Shown one piece after another: positions 18,914-26,641 of a stretch of DNA of 32,928 nt. The stretch covers positions 1 through 32,928 of the forward strand of contig VEPG01000109.1 of assembly GCA_012026975.1 (NCBI GenBank). Direction: 5' to 3'. The translations under genes and the position numbers were made by a program. The notes beneath the pieces were generated by a model. It saw nothing but the letters and a program-made list of their open reading frames with translations. It had not been told where the DNA came from and made no database searches. Position 1 is the first letter of the stretch. Each line of letters opens with the position of its first letter. The DNA is from Desulfuromonas sp. Its GTDB lineage: Bacteria; Desulfobacterota; Desulfuromonadia; Desulfuromonadales; BM103.

Positions 18914-19261
18914 ATGAGTATGACGAACTGGAACTACAATGCGGAGCAGCGGGCGGGGAAGCTGACGGTTGAGCAGGGGATGACCATCTCCCAGGTCTGC
19001 ATGCTCGGGAAGGCCCTGTTGCAGGGGTTGGACAAGGCGGATCAGGTGGTGCTCGACCTCGGTGCCGTGCATGATGTCGATATCGCCGGCCTGCAACTGC
19101 TGTGTGCTGCTCATCGCCATGCGGTTGCACATGGCAAAGAACTGCATCTGGCCGGGATTGGCGAGCAGCTCCGCGAACTGGCGCGAGCGGCAGGTTTTGT
19201 TCGTGGTGAATTGTGCAGCATCGGTAGGGATGTCCCCTGCTTCTGGATAATGGTGGCATGA
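18914..19261 (+). CDS. STAS-domain protein (MlaB/anti-anti-sigma-like) of the chemosensory locus
   Basis: 115 residues, a single STAS fold: strand GKLTVEQ, helix SQVCMLGKALLQGL, then QVVLDLGAVHDVDIAGLQLLCAAHRHA. The position phosphorylated in SpoIIAA-type antagonists (second Ser of DSSG) is Ala58 here (DIAG, 56-59), so regulation by a serine kinase is unlikely. The protein more resembles MlaB-like binding modules. The start is ATG 18914, with the Shine-Dalgarno-like GGGCGGGA very close; ATG 18920 has better spacing and would lose two residues. It is 11 bp after the MCP-like protein gene. A 66-bp gap separates it from cheY. Confidence 0.88.
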   Translation: MSMTNWNYNAEQRAGKLTVEQGMTISQVCMLGKALLQGLDKADQVVLDLGAVHDVDIAGLQLLCAAHRHAVAHGKELHLAGIGEQLRELARAAGFVRGELCSIGRDVPCFWIMVA

Positions 19262-19327
19262 ATAGTGCTGTATGAATAATTGTCCATGATAGGATTTTCA
19301 GCACGAAGTGTGACGGGGAGGTAGATC

Positions 19328-19696
19328 ATGGGAAAGCGTGTAATGGCTGTCGATGATTCGGCGACAGTGCGGCAGGTTCTGCATATGACGCTGGAAGGGG
19401 CCGGCTACGAGGTGGTCGAGGCGATCGACGGCAAGGACGCCCTTGACAAGCTGGGCAGGACTTCGGTCGACATGATGGTGACCGACCTGAACATGCCGAA
19501 CATGGATGGCATCGATCTGATCAAGCACGTTCGGCAGAGTCCGGGAAACCGTTTTATGCCGATCATCATGCTGACCACCGAATCGCAGCCGGAGAAGAAG
19601 CAGGAAGGGAAGGCCGCCGGTGCTTCCGGATGGATTGTCAAGCCGTTCAAGCCGGAGCAGCTGCTGGCTGTCATTCGAATGATCTGCCCGGCATGA
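19328..19696 (+). CDS. cheY: Chemotaxis response regulator CheY
   Basis: A stand-alone receiver of 122 residues that accepts phosphate from CheA and carries the output signal. All catalytic features are present: Asp9-Asp10 in MAVDDSATVRQ, phospho-acceptor in MVTDLNMPNMDG (Asp54), Thr in MLTTES, and Lys in WIVKPFKPEQL. The ATG at 19328 has GGGGAGG about seven bases upstream. Its TGA stop overlaps the cheA start (ATGA), which indicates translational coupling. In contrast with the degenerate receiver at 16736 this one should be fully phosphorylatable, and it is the natural CheA partner. Confidence 0.95.
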   Translation: MGKRVMAVDDSATVRQVLHMTLEGAGYEVVEAIDGKDALDKLGRTSVDMMVTDLNMPNMDGIDLIKHVRQSPGNRFMPIIMLTTESQPEKKQEGKAAGASGWIVKPFKPEQLLAVIRMICPA

Positions 19697-21786
19697 GCAG
19701 CATAGCCGATACCTTCCGCGACGAAGCGGCCGAATTGCTCCAGGAACTCGAGGCCGCCCTGCTGGCTCTCGAGGAGACCCCCGACGAGACGGCCCTGGTC
19801 GACCGGGTCTTCCGCGCCCTGCATACCCTCAAGGGCGCCGGCGGTCTGGCCGGTTTCGATATCGTGGCCGAGTTGTGTCACGAGGCCGAGACGACCTTCG
19901 AGGAAGTGCGCTCGGGCGAACATCCCCTCGACCGTGAACTGGTCAGCCTGACGCTGGCGGCCAAGGATCTGCTGCGGCTGCTGATCGAAGCCGAGTTCGG
20001 CGGCGCCCCCGTCGATCCCGCCCGTGTCTCCCGTCTGCTGACCTCCTTTCGCCAGCGCCTGGGGGAAAATTACGCTCCCGCGGCCGGTTCCGGTCTGCTG
20101 ACGGAAAACGCCGCTCCGGGGCTGTCGACCTACCGGATTCGCTTTCGTCCCGGCCCCGGCATCTTCCGCCAGGGGATCCAGCCGCAGCTGCTGCTCGGCG
20201 AACTCTGCCGTCTTGGCGATGCGGTGGTGGGCGCCCAGCTCGACCGGGTCCCTCCGCTCGACCAGCTTGATCCCGAAGAGTGCCACGTCTATTGGGACGT
20301 GATCCTGACGACCGCCGAGGACGAGAACGCCATCCGCGACGTCTTCATCTTTGTCGAGGACGACTGCGAATTGGGCGTGCAGCTGATCGATAACGACGGC
20401 CTGCTCGACGATGCCGGCGATTACAAGAAGCTTGGCGAAATCCTGGTCGAGCGCGGCGATCTGCCGGAAGCGGATCTGGAGAAGTTCCTGGCGGAGAAAA
20501 AGCGCCTGGGGGAAACGCTCATTGCCGCCGGCGTGGTCGCCGGCGGGCAGATCGATTCGGCGCTGGCCGAGCAGGAACGGGTGCAGCGTCTGCGCCGCGA
20601 GCGGCAGACGGCCGAGACCAGCGACAGCATCCGGGTCAAATCCGAGCGGCTCGACAAGCTGGTCAACCTGATCGGTGAACTGGTGACGGTTCAGGCTCGT
20701 CTCAGCCAGCTTGCCAACGGTCGCGAGGATGCCGCCCTGCTGGCCGTGTCCGAGGAGGTCGAACGCCTGACCTGGGAGTTGCGCGACCAGGTGCTGACCA
20801 TTCGCATGCTGCCGATCGGCAGCACCTTCAGCCGCTTCAAGCGTCTGGTTCGCGATCTTGGCGACGAACTGGGCAAGGATGTCATGCTCTTTACCGAAGG
20901 CGGTGAGACCGAGCTCGACAAGACCGTGATCGAACGCCTCGGCGCCCCGCTGGTGCACCTGATCCGCAACAGCATCGACCATGGCATCGAACGGCCCGAG
21001 GAGCGGCGTGCTGCCGGCAAGCCGGCCAAGGGACGGATCACCCTGGCCGCCGAGCATTCCGGGGCCAACGTGCTGATCAGCGTGGCCGATGACGGGATGG
21101 GACTCGACCGCGACAAAATCCGCGCCAAGGCGATCGAGCGGGGCCTGCTTGCACCGCAGGCCGAATTGCTCGATCGGGAGATCCTCAACCTGATCTTCCT
21201 CCCCGGCTTTTCGACCGCCGAGCAGGTCTCCAGTGTCAGTGGCCGCGGGGTCGGCATGGACGTGGTCCGTCAGGCGATCGAAAGCCTGCGCGGCAGTGTC
21301 GAGGTAAGCAGCGAACCGGGGCGGGGCACCCGTTTCACCCTCAAATTGCCGCTGACCCTGGCGATCATCGAAGGGCTGCTGGTCGATGTCGGCAGGGAAC
21401 GGTTCATCCTGCCGCTCGCCGATGTCGAGGAATGCATCGCCCTGACCCAGGCCGACGCGGCCGCCGCTCACGGGCGCAACCTGGTCAACGTGCGCGGAGA
21501 GTTGGTTCCCTACGTGCCGCTTCGCGAGACTTTCAGCCTCCCCGGCGAACGACCGGCGATCGAACAGATCGTCATCGCCCGCCTCGATGCGGGACGGGTT
21601 GGCTTCGTGGTTGATCGCGTGGTCGGCGAGCACCAGACGGTGATCAAGAATCTCGGACGCTTCTATCAGGGGGTCAGCGGGGTCTCCGGGGCGACCATCC
21701 TCGGCGACGGCCACGTGGCCCTGATCCTTGATCTGCCGCAGTTGGCGGCACAGGCCGAGCAGAGAGAACTGCTGGCGTGCAGATAA
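19693..21786 (+). CDS. cheA: Chemotaxis histidine kinase CheA with tandem MshEN-like insert
   Basis: Soluble kinase that couples receptors to CheY and CheB; 697 residues. HPt domain 1-105 has phospho-His44 in FRALHTLKGAGG. A P2-like region (about 135-235; STYRIRFRPGPGIF) differs from enteric P2. Residues 246-294 form two tandem 24-residue repeats: KLGEILVERGDLPEADL and on, then RLGETLIAAGVVAGGQI and on. They resemble the c-di-GMP-binding MshEN/GspE-N motif. Dimerisation domain P3 starts near 312. The ATPase has HLIRNSIDHGIE (about 421-432), VADDGMGLD (about 464) and GRGVGMDVV. P5 (about 555-690) is CheW-like. The start is the ATG overlapping the cheY stop. The 3' end overlaps the next gene by 10 bp. 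Confidence 0.97.
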   Translation: MSSIADTFRDEAAELLQELEAALLALEETPDETALVDRVFRALHTLKGAGGLAGFDIVAELCHEAETTFEEVRSGEHPLDRELVSLTLAAKDLLRLLIEAEFGGAPVDPARVSRLLTSFRQRLGENYAPAAGSGLLTENAAPGLSTYRIRFRPGPGIFRQGIQPQLLLGELCRLGDAVVGAQLDRVPPLDQLDPEECHVYWDVILTTAEDENAIRDVFIFVEDDCELGVQLIDNDGLLDDAGDYKKLGEILVERGDLPEADLEKFLAEKKRLGETLIAAGVVAGGQIDSALAEQERVQRLRRERQTAETSDSIRVKSERLDKLVNLIGELVTVQARLSQLANGREDAALLAVSEEVERLTWELRDQVLTIRMLPIGSTFSRFKRLVRDLGDELGKDVMLFTEGGETELDKTVIERLGAPLVHLIRNSIDHGIERPEERRAAGKPAKGRITLAAEHSGANVLISVADDGMGLDRDKIRAKAIERGLLAPQAELLDREILNLIFLPGFSTAEQVSSVSGRGVGMDVVRQAIESLRGSVEVSSEPGRGTRFTLKLPLTLAIIEGLLVDVGRERFILPLADVEECIALTQADAAAAHGRNLVNVRGELVPYVPLRETFSLPGERPAIEQIVIARLDAGRVGFVVDRVVGEHQTVIKNLGRFYQGVSGVSGATILGDGHVALILDLPQLAAQAEQRELLACR

Positions 21787-21983
21787 ATCCGGATCATAAC
21801 GCCGGCAACCGGCCGGTACTCCGTTACGGCGACCGGGTCATCATTCACGACGGGTCGAAGCTCGACGGTTCGGAAGGGCTCGTCTACAAGATTGTGAACG
21901 GGGAGGTCCAGGTCCTGCTTGATCGGGAGGTTTTCTGGATGGTGGCCGAGCAGGATCTTGAACCACTGAAAAAGGTTTTATGA
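21777..21983 (+). CDS. Small KOW/SH3-like protein of the chemosensory operon
   Basis: 68 residues starting with GTG inside the last codons of cheA. It is not a family I can name. The core (16-62; RYGDRVIIHDGSKLDG and following, then VLLDREVFWMVAEQDLEPL) reads as a compact SH3/KOW-type beta barrel: GDRV start, G-rich turn, EGLVYKIVNGEVQVLL. The coding frame continues right after cheA with a TAA/TGA arrangement typical of coupling. It shares strand and codon usage with its neighbours. A role in binding a CheA or MCP partner is possible by location only. The 120 bp that follow contain an AT-rich stretch (22031-22060) but no promoter that I can defend. Confidence 0.68.
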   Translation: MQINPDHNAGNRPVLRYGDRVIIHDGSKLDGSEGLVYKIVNGEVQVLLDREVFWMVAEQDLEPLKKVL

Positions 21984-22103
21984 GTTGCCGGACCGCAGCT
22001 GCTTGTCATTCACGCATGGCGGTCATTTTTTGTGATATATTAAAAATATTTATTTTTCACAGGAGTTTTTCAGGGTGCGGGAGCTTTTTCTAGGGAGGAA
22101 CTT

Positions 22104-23942
22104 ATGAAAATCTTTGCAAAACTGGTTGGGGCGTTCGGCATCGTGGCGGCCATCTGCGCCGTCGTCGGCATGGTCGGATGGTATGGAATCAACAGCGTCG
22201 AGGAGGGTTTGGTCGATGTGTCGGAGACCCATTTGATGGCGACCAAGGGGATCGGCCTGGTCATGGAGGGGATGAATGCCATCAAGTCGGCCGAGCGCAC
22301 CATGGTCAACCCGACCATCAGCAATAAGGATCGCATCAAGGAGGCCGGAAAGCTCAAGGAGCGATGGGACAGTCTCGAAGAGGGGTGGGCCATATTTGAC
22401 AAGGTTGAAAAGACCCCCGAGGAACAGACCTTGTGGAACAAGGCGAAGGAACTCCTTCCACAATGGCGGAAGGCCCATGAAGCGATGGTCGCTGAACTCG
22501 CCCAGGTCAGCGCCGAGCGTCTGAGCGTGACGGCCGCTAGCGAGGGGGAACGGGATTCCCTCGGTCATCTCGATAAAGCCAGTGATATTGCCTTCGGTGA
22601 CAGCCGTACTGCCTTCAATGACCTGATGGACCAGATGGACCAGGTCTACGAAATGGCCGACAAACTGGCCGATGCGCGCGCCACCGAAGCGGAAGCTCTG
22701 GCCAGCAAACTCAAGACCGTGGCGGTCGTCGTCGTTCTCATGGGGATCATCATCGCCATGGCCTTCGGTTTCCTGATCGCCCGCAGCATCTCCCAGCCGA
22801 TGGCCAAGGGGGTGCAGCTTGCCGAGGAAGTGGCCAGGGGAGATTTCAGCGCGCGCCTCAACATGCAGCGTTCCGATGAGATCGGCCAACTGGCGCTGGC
22901 CCTCGACGGCATGGCCGAAAGCCTGGCCCGGCAGGCCGATGTCGCCGGGGAGATCGCCAAGGGGAACCTGACGGTCGACGTCAAGCTCTCCTCGGAGAAG
23001 GACCAACTCGGCAAAGCGCTGGACAACATGGTGAAAAAGTTGCGCGATGTCATCGGCCAGGTGCGCGGCGCCATCGAAAACGTCTCCTCCGGGTCGCAGG
23101 CGATGAGTGCCTCGTCGGAAGAGATGTCGCAGGGGGCCAGCGAGCAGGCCGCCGCGGCCGAGGAGGCTTCCAGCAGCATCGAGCAGATGACCGCCAACAT
23201 CCGCCAGAATGCCGACAACGCCGTGCAGACCGAAAAGATTGCCATCCAGTCGGCAAAAGATGCCGCCGAGGGTGGCAAGTCGGTGGCGGATACGGTCAAG
23301 GCGATGAAGGAGATCGCCGCGAAGATCAATATCATCGAAGAGATTGCCCGGCAGACCAATCTGTTGGCACTCAATGCGGCGATCGAGGCGGCTCGCGCCG
23401 GTGAGCACGGCAAGGGCTTCGCGGTGGTGGCCGCCGAGGTGCGCAAGTTGGCCGCGCGTAGCCAGAAGGCGGCCGGCGAGATCAACGAACTCTCGACCAG
23501 CAGCGTGGCGGTAGCGGAGATGGCTGGGCAGATGCTGACCGCCATCGTGCCGAACATCCAGAAGACCGCCGAGCTGGTGCAGGAAATTGCGGCGGCGAGC
23601 CGCGAACAGGATGCCGGGGCCGAGCAGATCAGTAAGAGCATCCAGCAGCTCGATTCGGTCATCCAGCAGAACGCTTCCGCCTCGGAGGAGATGGCTTCGA
23701 CCGCCGAGGAACTGTCCGGACAGGCCGAGCAACTGGCGGAGATGATCGCGTTCTTCGTTGTCGACGAGGGCTCGCGTGGCCGGGTAAGCTATAAAACCGC
23801 CAAGCGTTCCGCCGACCGCAAGACCCAGCCGCAGATCGCCCATTTCGGCCAGGCAGGTGCGTCCGCCAAGGGTGGGGCCAAAAAACCCATGGAAGCCGCC
23901 GGTCGCCGGGATGATCTGGACGACGAGTTCGAGCAGTACTGA
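22104..23942 (+). CDS. Methyl-accepting chemotaxis protein 1 (4HB-like sensor, EFEQY tail)
   Basis: Transmembrane chemoreceptor, 612 residues. TM1 is at 8-28. The periplasmic helical sensor of about 170 residues is of four-helix-bundle type. TM2 is near 204-226 ([21 protein letters not shown]). A HAMP domain follows (about 227-280). The cytoplasmic helical hairpin includes the tip [20 protein letters not shown] near 411-430. After the hairpin comes a Lys/Ala/Gly-rich linker of about 50 residues, and the chain ends in EFEQY, which fits the x-aromatic-x-x-aromatic consensus for CheR/CheB tethering. GGGAGGAA lies six bases before the ATG. It is followed 13 bp later by cheW1. Its cytoplasmic half is nearly the same as in MCP2. 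The ligand is unknown. Confidence 0.96.
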   Translation: MKIFAKLVGAFGIVAAICAVVGMVGWYGINSVEEGLVDVSETHLMATKGIGLVMEGMNAIKSAERTMVNPTISNKDRIKEAGKLKERWDSLEEGWAIFDKVEKTPEEQTLWNKAKELLPQWRKAHEAMVAELAQVSAERLSVTAASEGERDSLGHLDKASDIAFGDSRTAFNDLMDQMDQVYEMADKLADARATEAEALASKLKTVAVVVVLMGIIIAMAFGFLIARSISQPMAKGVQLAEEVARGDFSARLNMQRSDEIGQLALALDGMAESLARQADVAGEIAKGNLTVDVKLSSEKDQLGKALDNMVKKLRDVIGQVRGAIENVSSGSQAMSASSEEMSQGASEQAAAAEEASSSIEQMTANIRQNADNAVQTEKIAIQSAKDAAEGGKSVADTVKAMKEIAAKINIIEEIARQTNLLALNAAIEAARAGEHGKGFAVVAAEVRKLAARSQKAAGEINELSTSSVAVAEMAGQMLTAIVPNIQKTAELVQEIAAASREQDAGAEQISKSIQQLDSVIQQNASASEEMASTAEELSGQAEQLAEMIAFFVVDEGSRGRVSYKTAKRSADRKTQPQIAHFGQAGASAKGGAKKPMEAAGRRDDLDDEFEQY

Positions 23943-24510
23943 GAAAGGGACGATCATGGCCATGGAGACTGGAGAAACTCGGCAGTACGTGACATTCTGT
24001 CTTGGCGAGGAGTTGTTCGGCGTCGAGGTGGCGCGAGCCCGGGAGATTCTCGACCTGGTGCCGGTAACCAAGGTGCCGCAAACCCCGGATTATCTGCTCG
24101 GCGTGATCAACCTGCGCGGGCAGGTGGTGCCGGTGGTCGATCTGCGGGTGAAGATGGGGTTGCCGAAGGCCGAAACCACGCGGGATAGTTGCATTATCGT
24201 CATTGAAGTGCAGGTTGACGGCGAGGTGATGACCGTGGGCGGTTTGGCCGATTCGGTGCGCGAGGTGCTGGAGTTGCGCGACGACCTGATCGAGCCGGCG
24301 CCGCGCCTGGGGACGAAGTTGAAGACCGAGTTCATCGCCGGGATGGGGAAGCTGGACGAGCAGTTCCTGATTCTGCTGGAGATCGACCGGGTGTTCAGCA
24401 GCGAGGAGCTGGCGGTCGTGCAGGAGATGCAGACCGAGATGACGACATAACCCACTCATTGGTGGATACGCGGATATGACTGGGGCAGCCTAAGGCTGTC
24501 CCGGTTTTTT
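22870..24510 (+). repeat. Copy 1 of a duplicated mcp(3' half)-cheW-terminator unit
   Basis: The HAMP/signalling part of mcp1, the mcp-cheW gap, cheW1 and its terminator match 25566-27210 in order and orientation, about 2.7 kb away. The last part, 24250-24480, is identical base for base to 26950-27180, including noncoding DNA after the stop. Confidence 0.9.
23956..24450 (+). CDS. cheW: CheW coupling protein 1
   Basis: Adaptor that links chemoreceptors to CheA; 164 residues. The CheW fold is clear: QYVTFCLGEELFGVEVARAR, then LDLVPVTKVPQTPDYLLGVINLRGQVVPVVDLR with the conserved NLRG, and a C-terminal DEQFLILLEIDRVF strand. The start is ATG 23956 with AAAGGGA six bases upstream, 13 bp after mcp1. 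ATG 23962 is an internal alternative. The protein differs from CheW2 at only two N-terminal residues (Met3/Thr3 and Thr8/Ser8). The first about 290 bases of the two genes differ by many silent changes, while the last 200 do not differ at all. Confidence 0.96.
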   Translation: MAMETGETRQYVTFCLGEELFGVEVARAREILDLVPVTKVPQTPDYLLGVINLRGQVVPVVDLRVKMGLPKAETTRDSCIIVIEVQVDGEVMTVGGLADSVREVLELRDDLIEPAPRLGTKLKTEFIAGMGKLDEQFLILLEIDRVFSSEELAVVQEMQTEMTT

Positions 24511-24512
24511 TT
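24482..24512 (+). terminator. Intrinsic terminator after cheW1
   Basis: GGGGCAGCC TAA GGCTGTCCC forms a 9-bp stem with one G-U pair and a 3-nt loop, followed by GG and eight T residues. It ends the mcp1-cheW1 transcript and recurs after cheW2. Confidence 0.88.
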
Positions 24513-24549
24513 GTTGTGCCGCCGGCGAATGATGAAATTGTAAAGGCAC

Positions 24550-24584
24550 AAACATGTGTCATCCCGTGCTCGTGGCACATGTTT
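24550..24584. promoter_or_regulatory. Inverted repeat upstream of mcp2, candidate enhancer site
   Basis: AAACATGTGTCA (24550-24561) and TGGCACATGTTT (24573-24584) pair at 11 of 12 positions around an 11-bp spacer. The half-site core TGTGTCAT (24555-24562) is shared with the repeat at 16517-16550. It is about 155 bp upstream of the mcp2 -24 element. Confidence 0.5.
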
Positions 24585-24738
24585 TCAATGCTGAAGTCGA
24601 GGGGGGCGAACCGGCAAGAGCCCTGGCGTGAATGCCCCGACCGTCAAGGTGTATGAGTTTGGTTTTTCACTGATATGGCTGAATGGTGCCGAAAAGAAAA
24701 TACTACTAATTGTGTTATGTTTAGTGATTTCAAAGAGA

Positions 24739-24753
24739 TGGCATGCTATTTGT
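24739..24753 (+). promoter_or_regulatory. Sigma-54 promoter of mcp2-cheW2
   Basis: TGGCATGCTATTTGT: -24 TGGCATG and -12 TTGT, with the 12-bp GG-to-G offset of sigma-54 promoters. The gene-free stretch 24451-24841 (391 bp) holds only the cheW1 terminator, the inverted repeat at 24550 and this promoter. The -12 half has T in place of C, a common variant. Confidence 0.55.
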
Positions 24754-24841
24754 ATGTATTAATTAGTGTATCTTATTGGTTTGCTGGTTAAATCGCAATG
24801 TTCGTTTTGCACGTTGAATCTGCCAGAAAGGGAGAACGGTC

Positions 24842-26641
24842 ATGATGGGTTGGCTGCAGAATCTGCGCATGGCGCAAAAGCTCGGGTTGTTGTCGGGAAT
24901 CTTGCTGGTGTTGACCGGGGTGGTCTGCCTGGTCGGGATCCGGGGGCTGACCAAAGGCGTGGAGGAGGGGAAGGAAGTCATACTCGGCAACCAGCTTACC
25001 GCCAACCTGCTGCAGCGGGAGATCGACCACCTCAACTGGGCGAAGAATGTCGCCAATTTCATCATCGACGACCATCAACAGCAACTTGGGGTCGAACTCG
25101 ACCATCACAACTGCAAATTCGGCAAATGGTATTACAGCGACGAGCGCTCCCGGATCGAAACGCAGATCCCCGCGGCCAAGGCTGAACTGGCGGCCATCGA
25201 GGAACCCCATCAGCGCCTGCACCAGTCGGCCAAGCATATCGGGGAGACGGCGCGCACCAATGCTGACCGTAAAGTGCTTGCGGAAATTTATCAGGCCGAG
25301 ACCCTGCCGGCTTTGCAAGGCGTGCAGGAGTATCTGAAAAAGATCAACGACACGGCGCGTGCCAGCATCCTCTCCGACGAAGCGATGATTGCCAATGCCG
25401 ACGCTTTCCGCAATCTGCTGCTGATGGTCGGCATCATCTCCCTGGTGGCCGGTGTGGCTCTCACCGTGGTGATCGTGCGCGGGATTACGCGCCCGCTGGC
25501 GCAAGGGGTCGTGTTGGTCGAGGAGATTGCCCGCGGCGACTTCAGTCAGCGCATGCGCATGGCGCGCCGCGATGAGATCGGGCAGCTGGCTTTGGCCCTC
25601 GACGGCATGGCCGAAAGCCTGGCCCGGCAGGCCGAGGTCGCCGGGGAAATCAGCAAGGGGAACCTGACGGTCGACGTCAAGCTCTCCTCGGAGAAGGACC
25701 AGCTCGGCAAGGCGCTGGACAATATGGAGAAAAAGTTGCGAGATGTCATCGGCCAGGTACGCGGCGCCACCGAGAACGTCTCCTCGGGGTCACAGGCGAT
25801 GAGTGCTTCGTCGGAAGAGATGTCGCAAGGCGCCACTGAACAGGCAGCCGCGGCCGAGGAGGCTTCCAGCAGCATCGAGCAGATGACCGCCAACATCCGC
25901 CAGAATGCCGACAACGCCGTGCAGACCGAGAAGATTGCCATCCAGGCGGCAAAAAATGCCGCCGAAGGTGGGCGGTCGGTGGTGCAGACCGTCACGGCGA
26001 TGAAAGAGATTGCCGCCAAGATCAACATCATCGAGGAAATTGCGCGGCAGACTAACCTGCTGGCTTTGAACGCAGCAATTGAAGCGGCCCGTGCCGGCGA
26101 GCACGGCAAGGGCTTTGCGGTGGTGGCCGCCGAGGTGCGCAAACTCGCCGAACGCAGCCAGAAGGCCGCCGGCGAGATCAACGAACTCTCGTCCAGCAGT
26201 GTGGCGGTGGCGGAAACGGCCGGGAAGATGTTGGCTGAATTGGTGCCCAATATTCAGAAGACCGCCGAATTGGTGCAGGAGATTGCGGCGGCGAGCCGCG
26301 AACAGGATGCCGGGGCGGGTCAGATTGCGAAAAGTATCCAGCAGTTGGACGGCGTTATTCAACAGAATGCTTCCGCCTCGGAGGAGATGGCTTCGACTGC
26401 CGAAGAGCTGTCCGGACAGGCCGAGCAACTGGCGGAAATGATCGGGTTCTTCGTTGTCGACGAGGTATCGCGTGGCCGGGTCAGCTACAAGTCGGCCACG
26501 ACCAAACGTCCCGTCGACCACAAGACCCAGCCGCGGATTGCACATTTCGGGCAGACGGATGTGGCGGCTAAGGGCGTCAAGAAGCCCGTGGATGCCAGTG
26601 GTCACCGGGATGATCTCGACAACGAGTTTGAACAGTACTGA
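24842..26641 (+). CDS. Methyl-accepting chemotaxis protein 2 with CZB-like zinc-binding sensor
   Basis: Transmembrane chemoreceptor of 599 residues. TM1 is at about 13-33 and TM2 at about 191-213. The segment between them carries the signature of the chemoreceptor zinc-binding (CZB) domain: His63-x2-Trp66, Cys91-x-Phe-Gly94-x-Trp96 (NCKFGKWYY), and His123-x3-His127. Such domains bind zinc through 3 His and 1 Cys. Topology would place this one in the periplasm, whereas known CZB domains are mostly cytoplasmic. HAMP and a hairpin tip almost the same as in MCP1 follow, then a basic linker and the C-terminal EFEQY. GGGAG lies eight bases before the ATG. Preceded by a sigma-54 promoter; cheW2 follows after 14 bp. 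Confidence 0.95.
   Translation: MMGWLQNLRMAQKLGLLSGILLVLTGVVCLVGIRGLTKGVEEGKEVILGNQLTANLLQREIDHLNWAKNVANFIIDDHQQQLGVELDHHNCKFGKWYYSDERSRIETQIPAAKAELAAIEEPHQRLHQSAKHIGETARTNADRKVLAEIYQAETLPALQGVQEYLKKINDTARASILSDEAMIANADAFRNLLLMVGIISLVAGVALTVVIVRGITRPLAQGVVLVEEIARGDFSQRMRMARRDEIGQLALALDGMAESLARQAEVAGEISKGNLTVDVKLSSEKDQLGKALDNMEKKLRDVIGQVRGATENVSSGSQAMSASSEEMSQGATEQAAAAEEASSSIEQMTANIRQNADNAVQTEKIAIQAAKNAAEGGRSVVQTVTAMKEIAAKINIIEEIARQTNLLALNAAIEAARAGEHGKGFAVVAAEVRKLAERSQKAAGEINELSSSSVAVAETAGKMLAELVPNIQKTAELVQEIAAASREQDAGAGQIAKSIQQLDGVIQQNASASEEMASTAEELSGQAEQLAEMIGFFVVDEVSRGRVSYKSATTKRPVDHKTQPRIAHFGQTDVAAKGVKKPVDASGHRDDLDNEFEQY

Noticed and set aside
19405-21714. 769-codon open frame antisense to cheA
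   Set aside because: It mirrors the cheA frame in GC-rich DNA, has no recognisable domain, and cheA itself is certain. It is a composition artefact, as are the long antisense frames at 22050-24071, 14694-16316, 3694-5076 and 202-1518.
22025-22065. Promoter or palindrome in the AT-rich stretch before mcp1
   Set aside because: TGTGA and TCACA occur 21 bases apart and an AT-rich tract lies between, but no -35/-10, sigma-28 or -24/-12 pair with acceptable spacing could be defended. mcp1 may be read from the upstream operon promoter.
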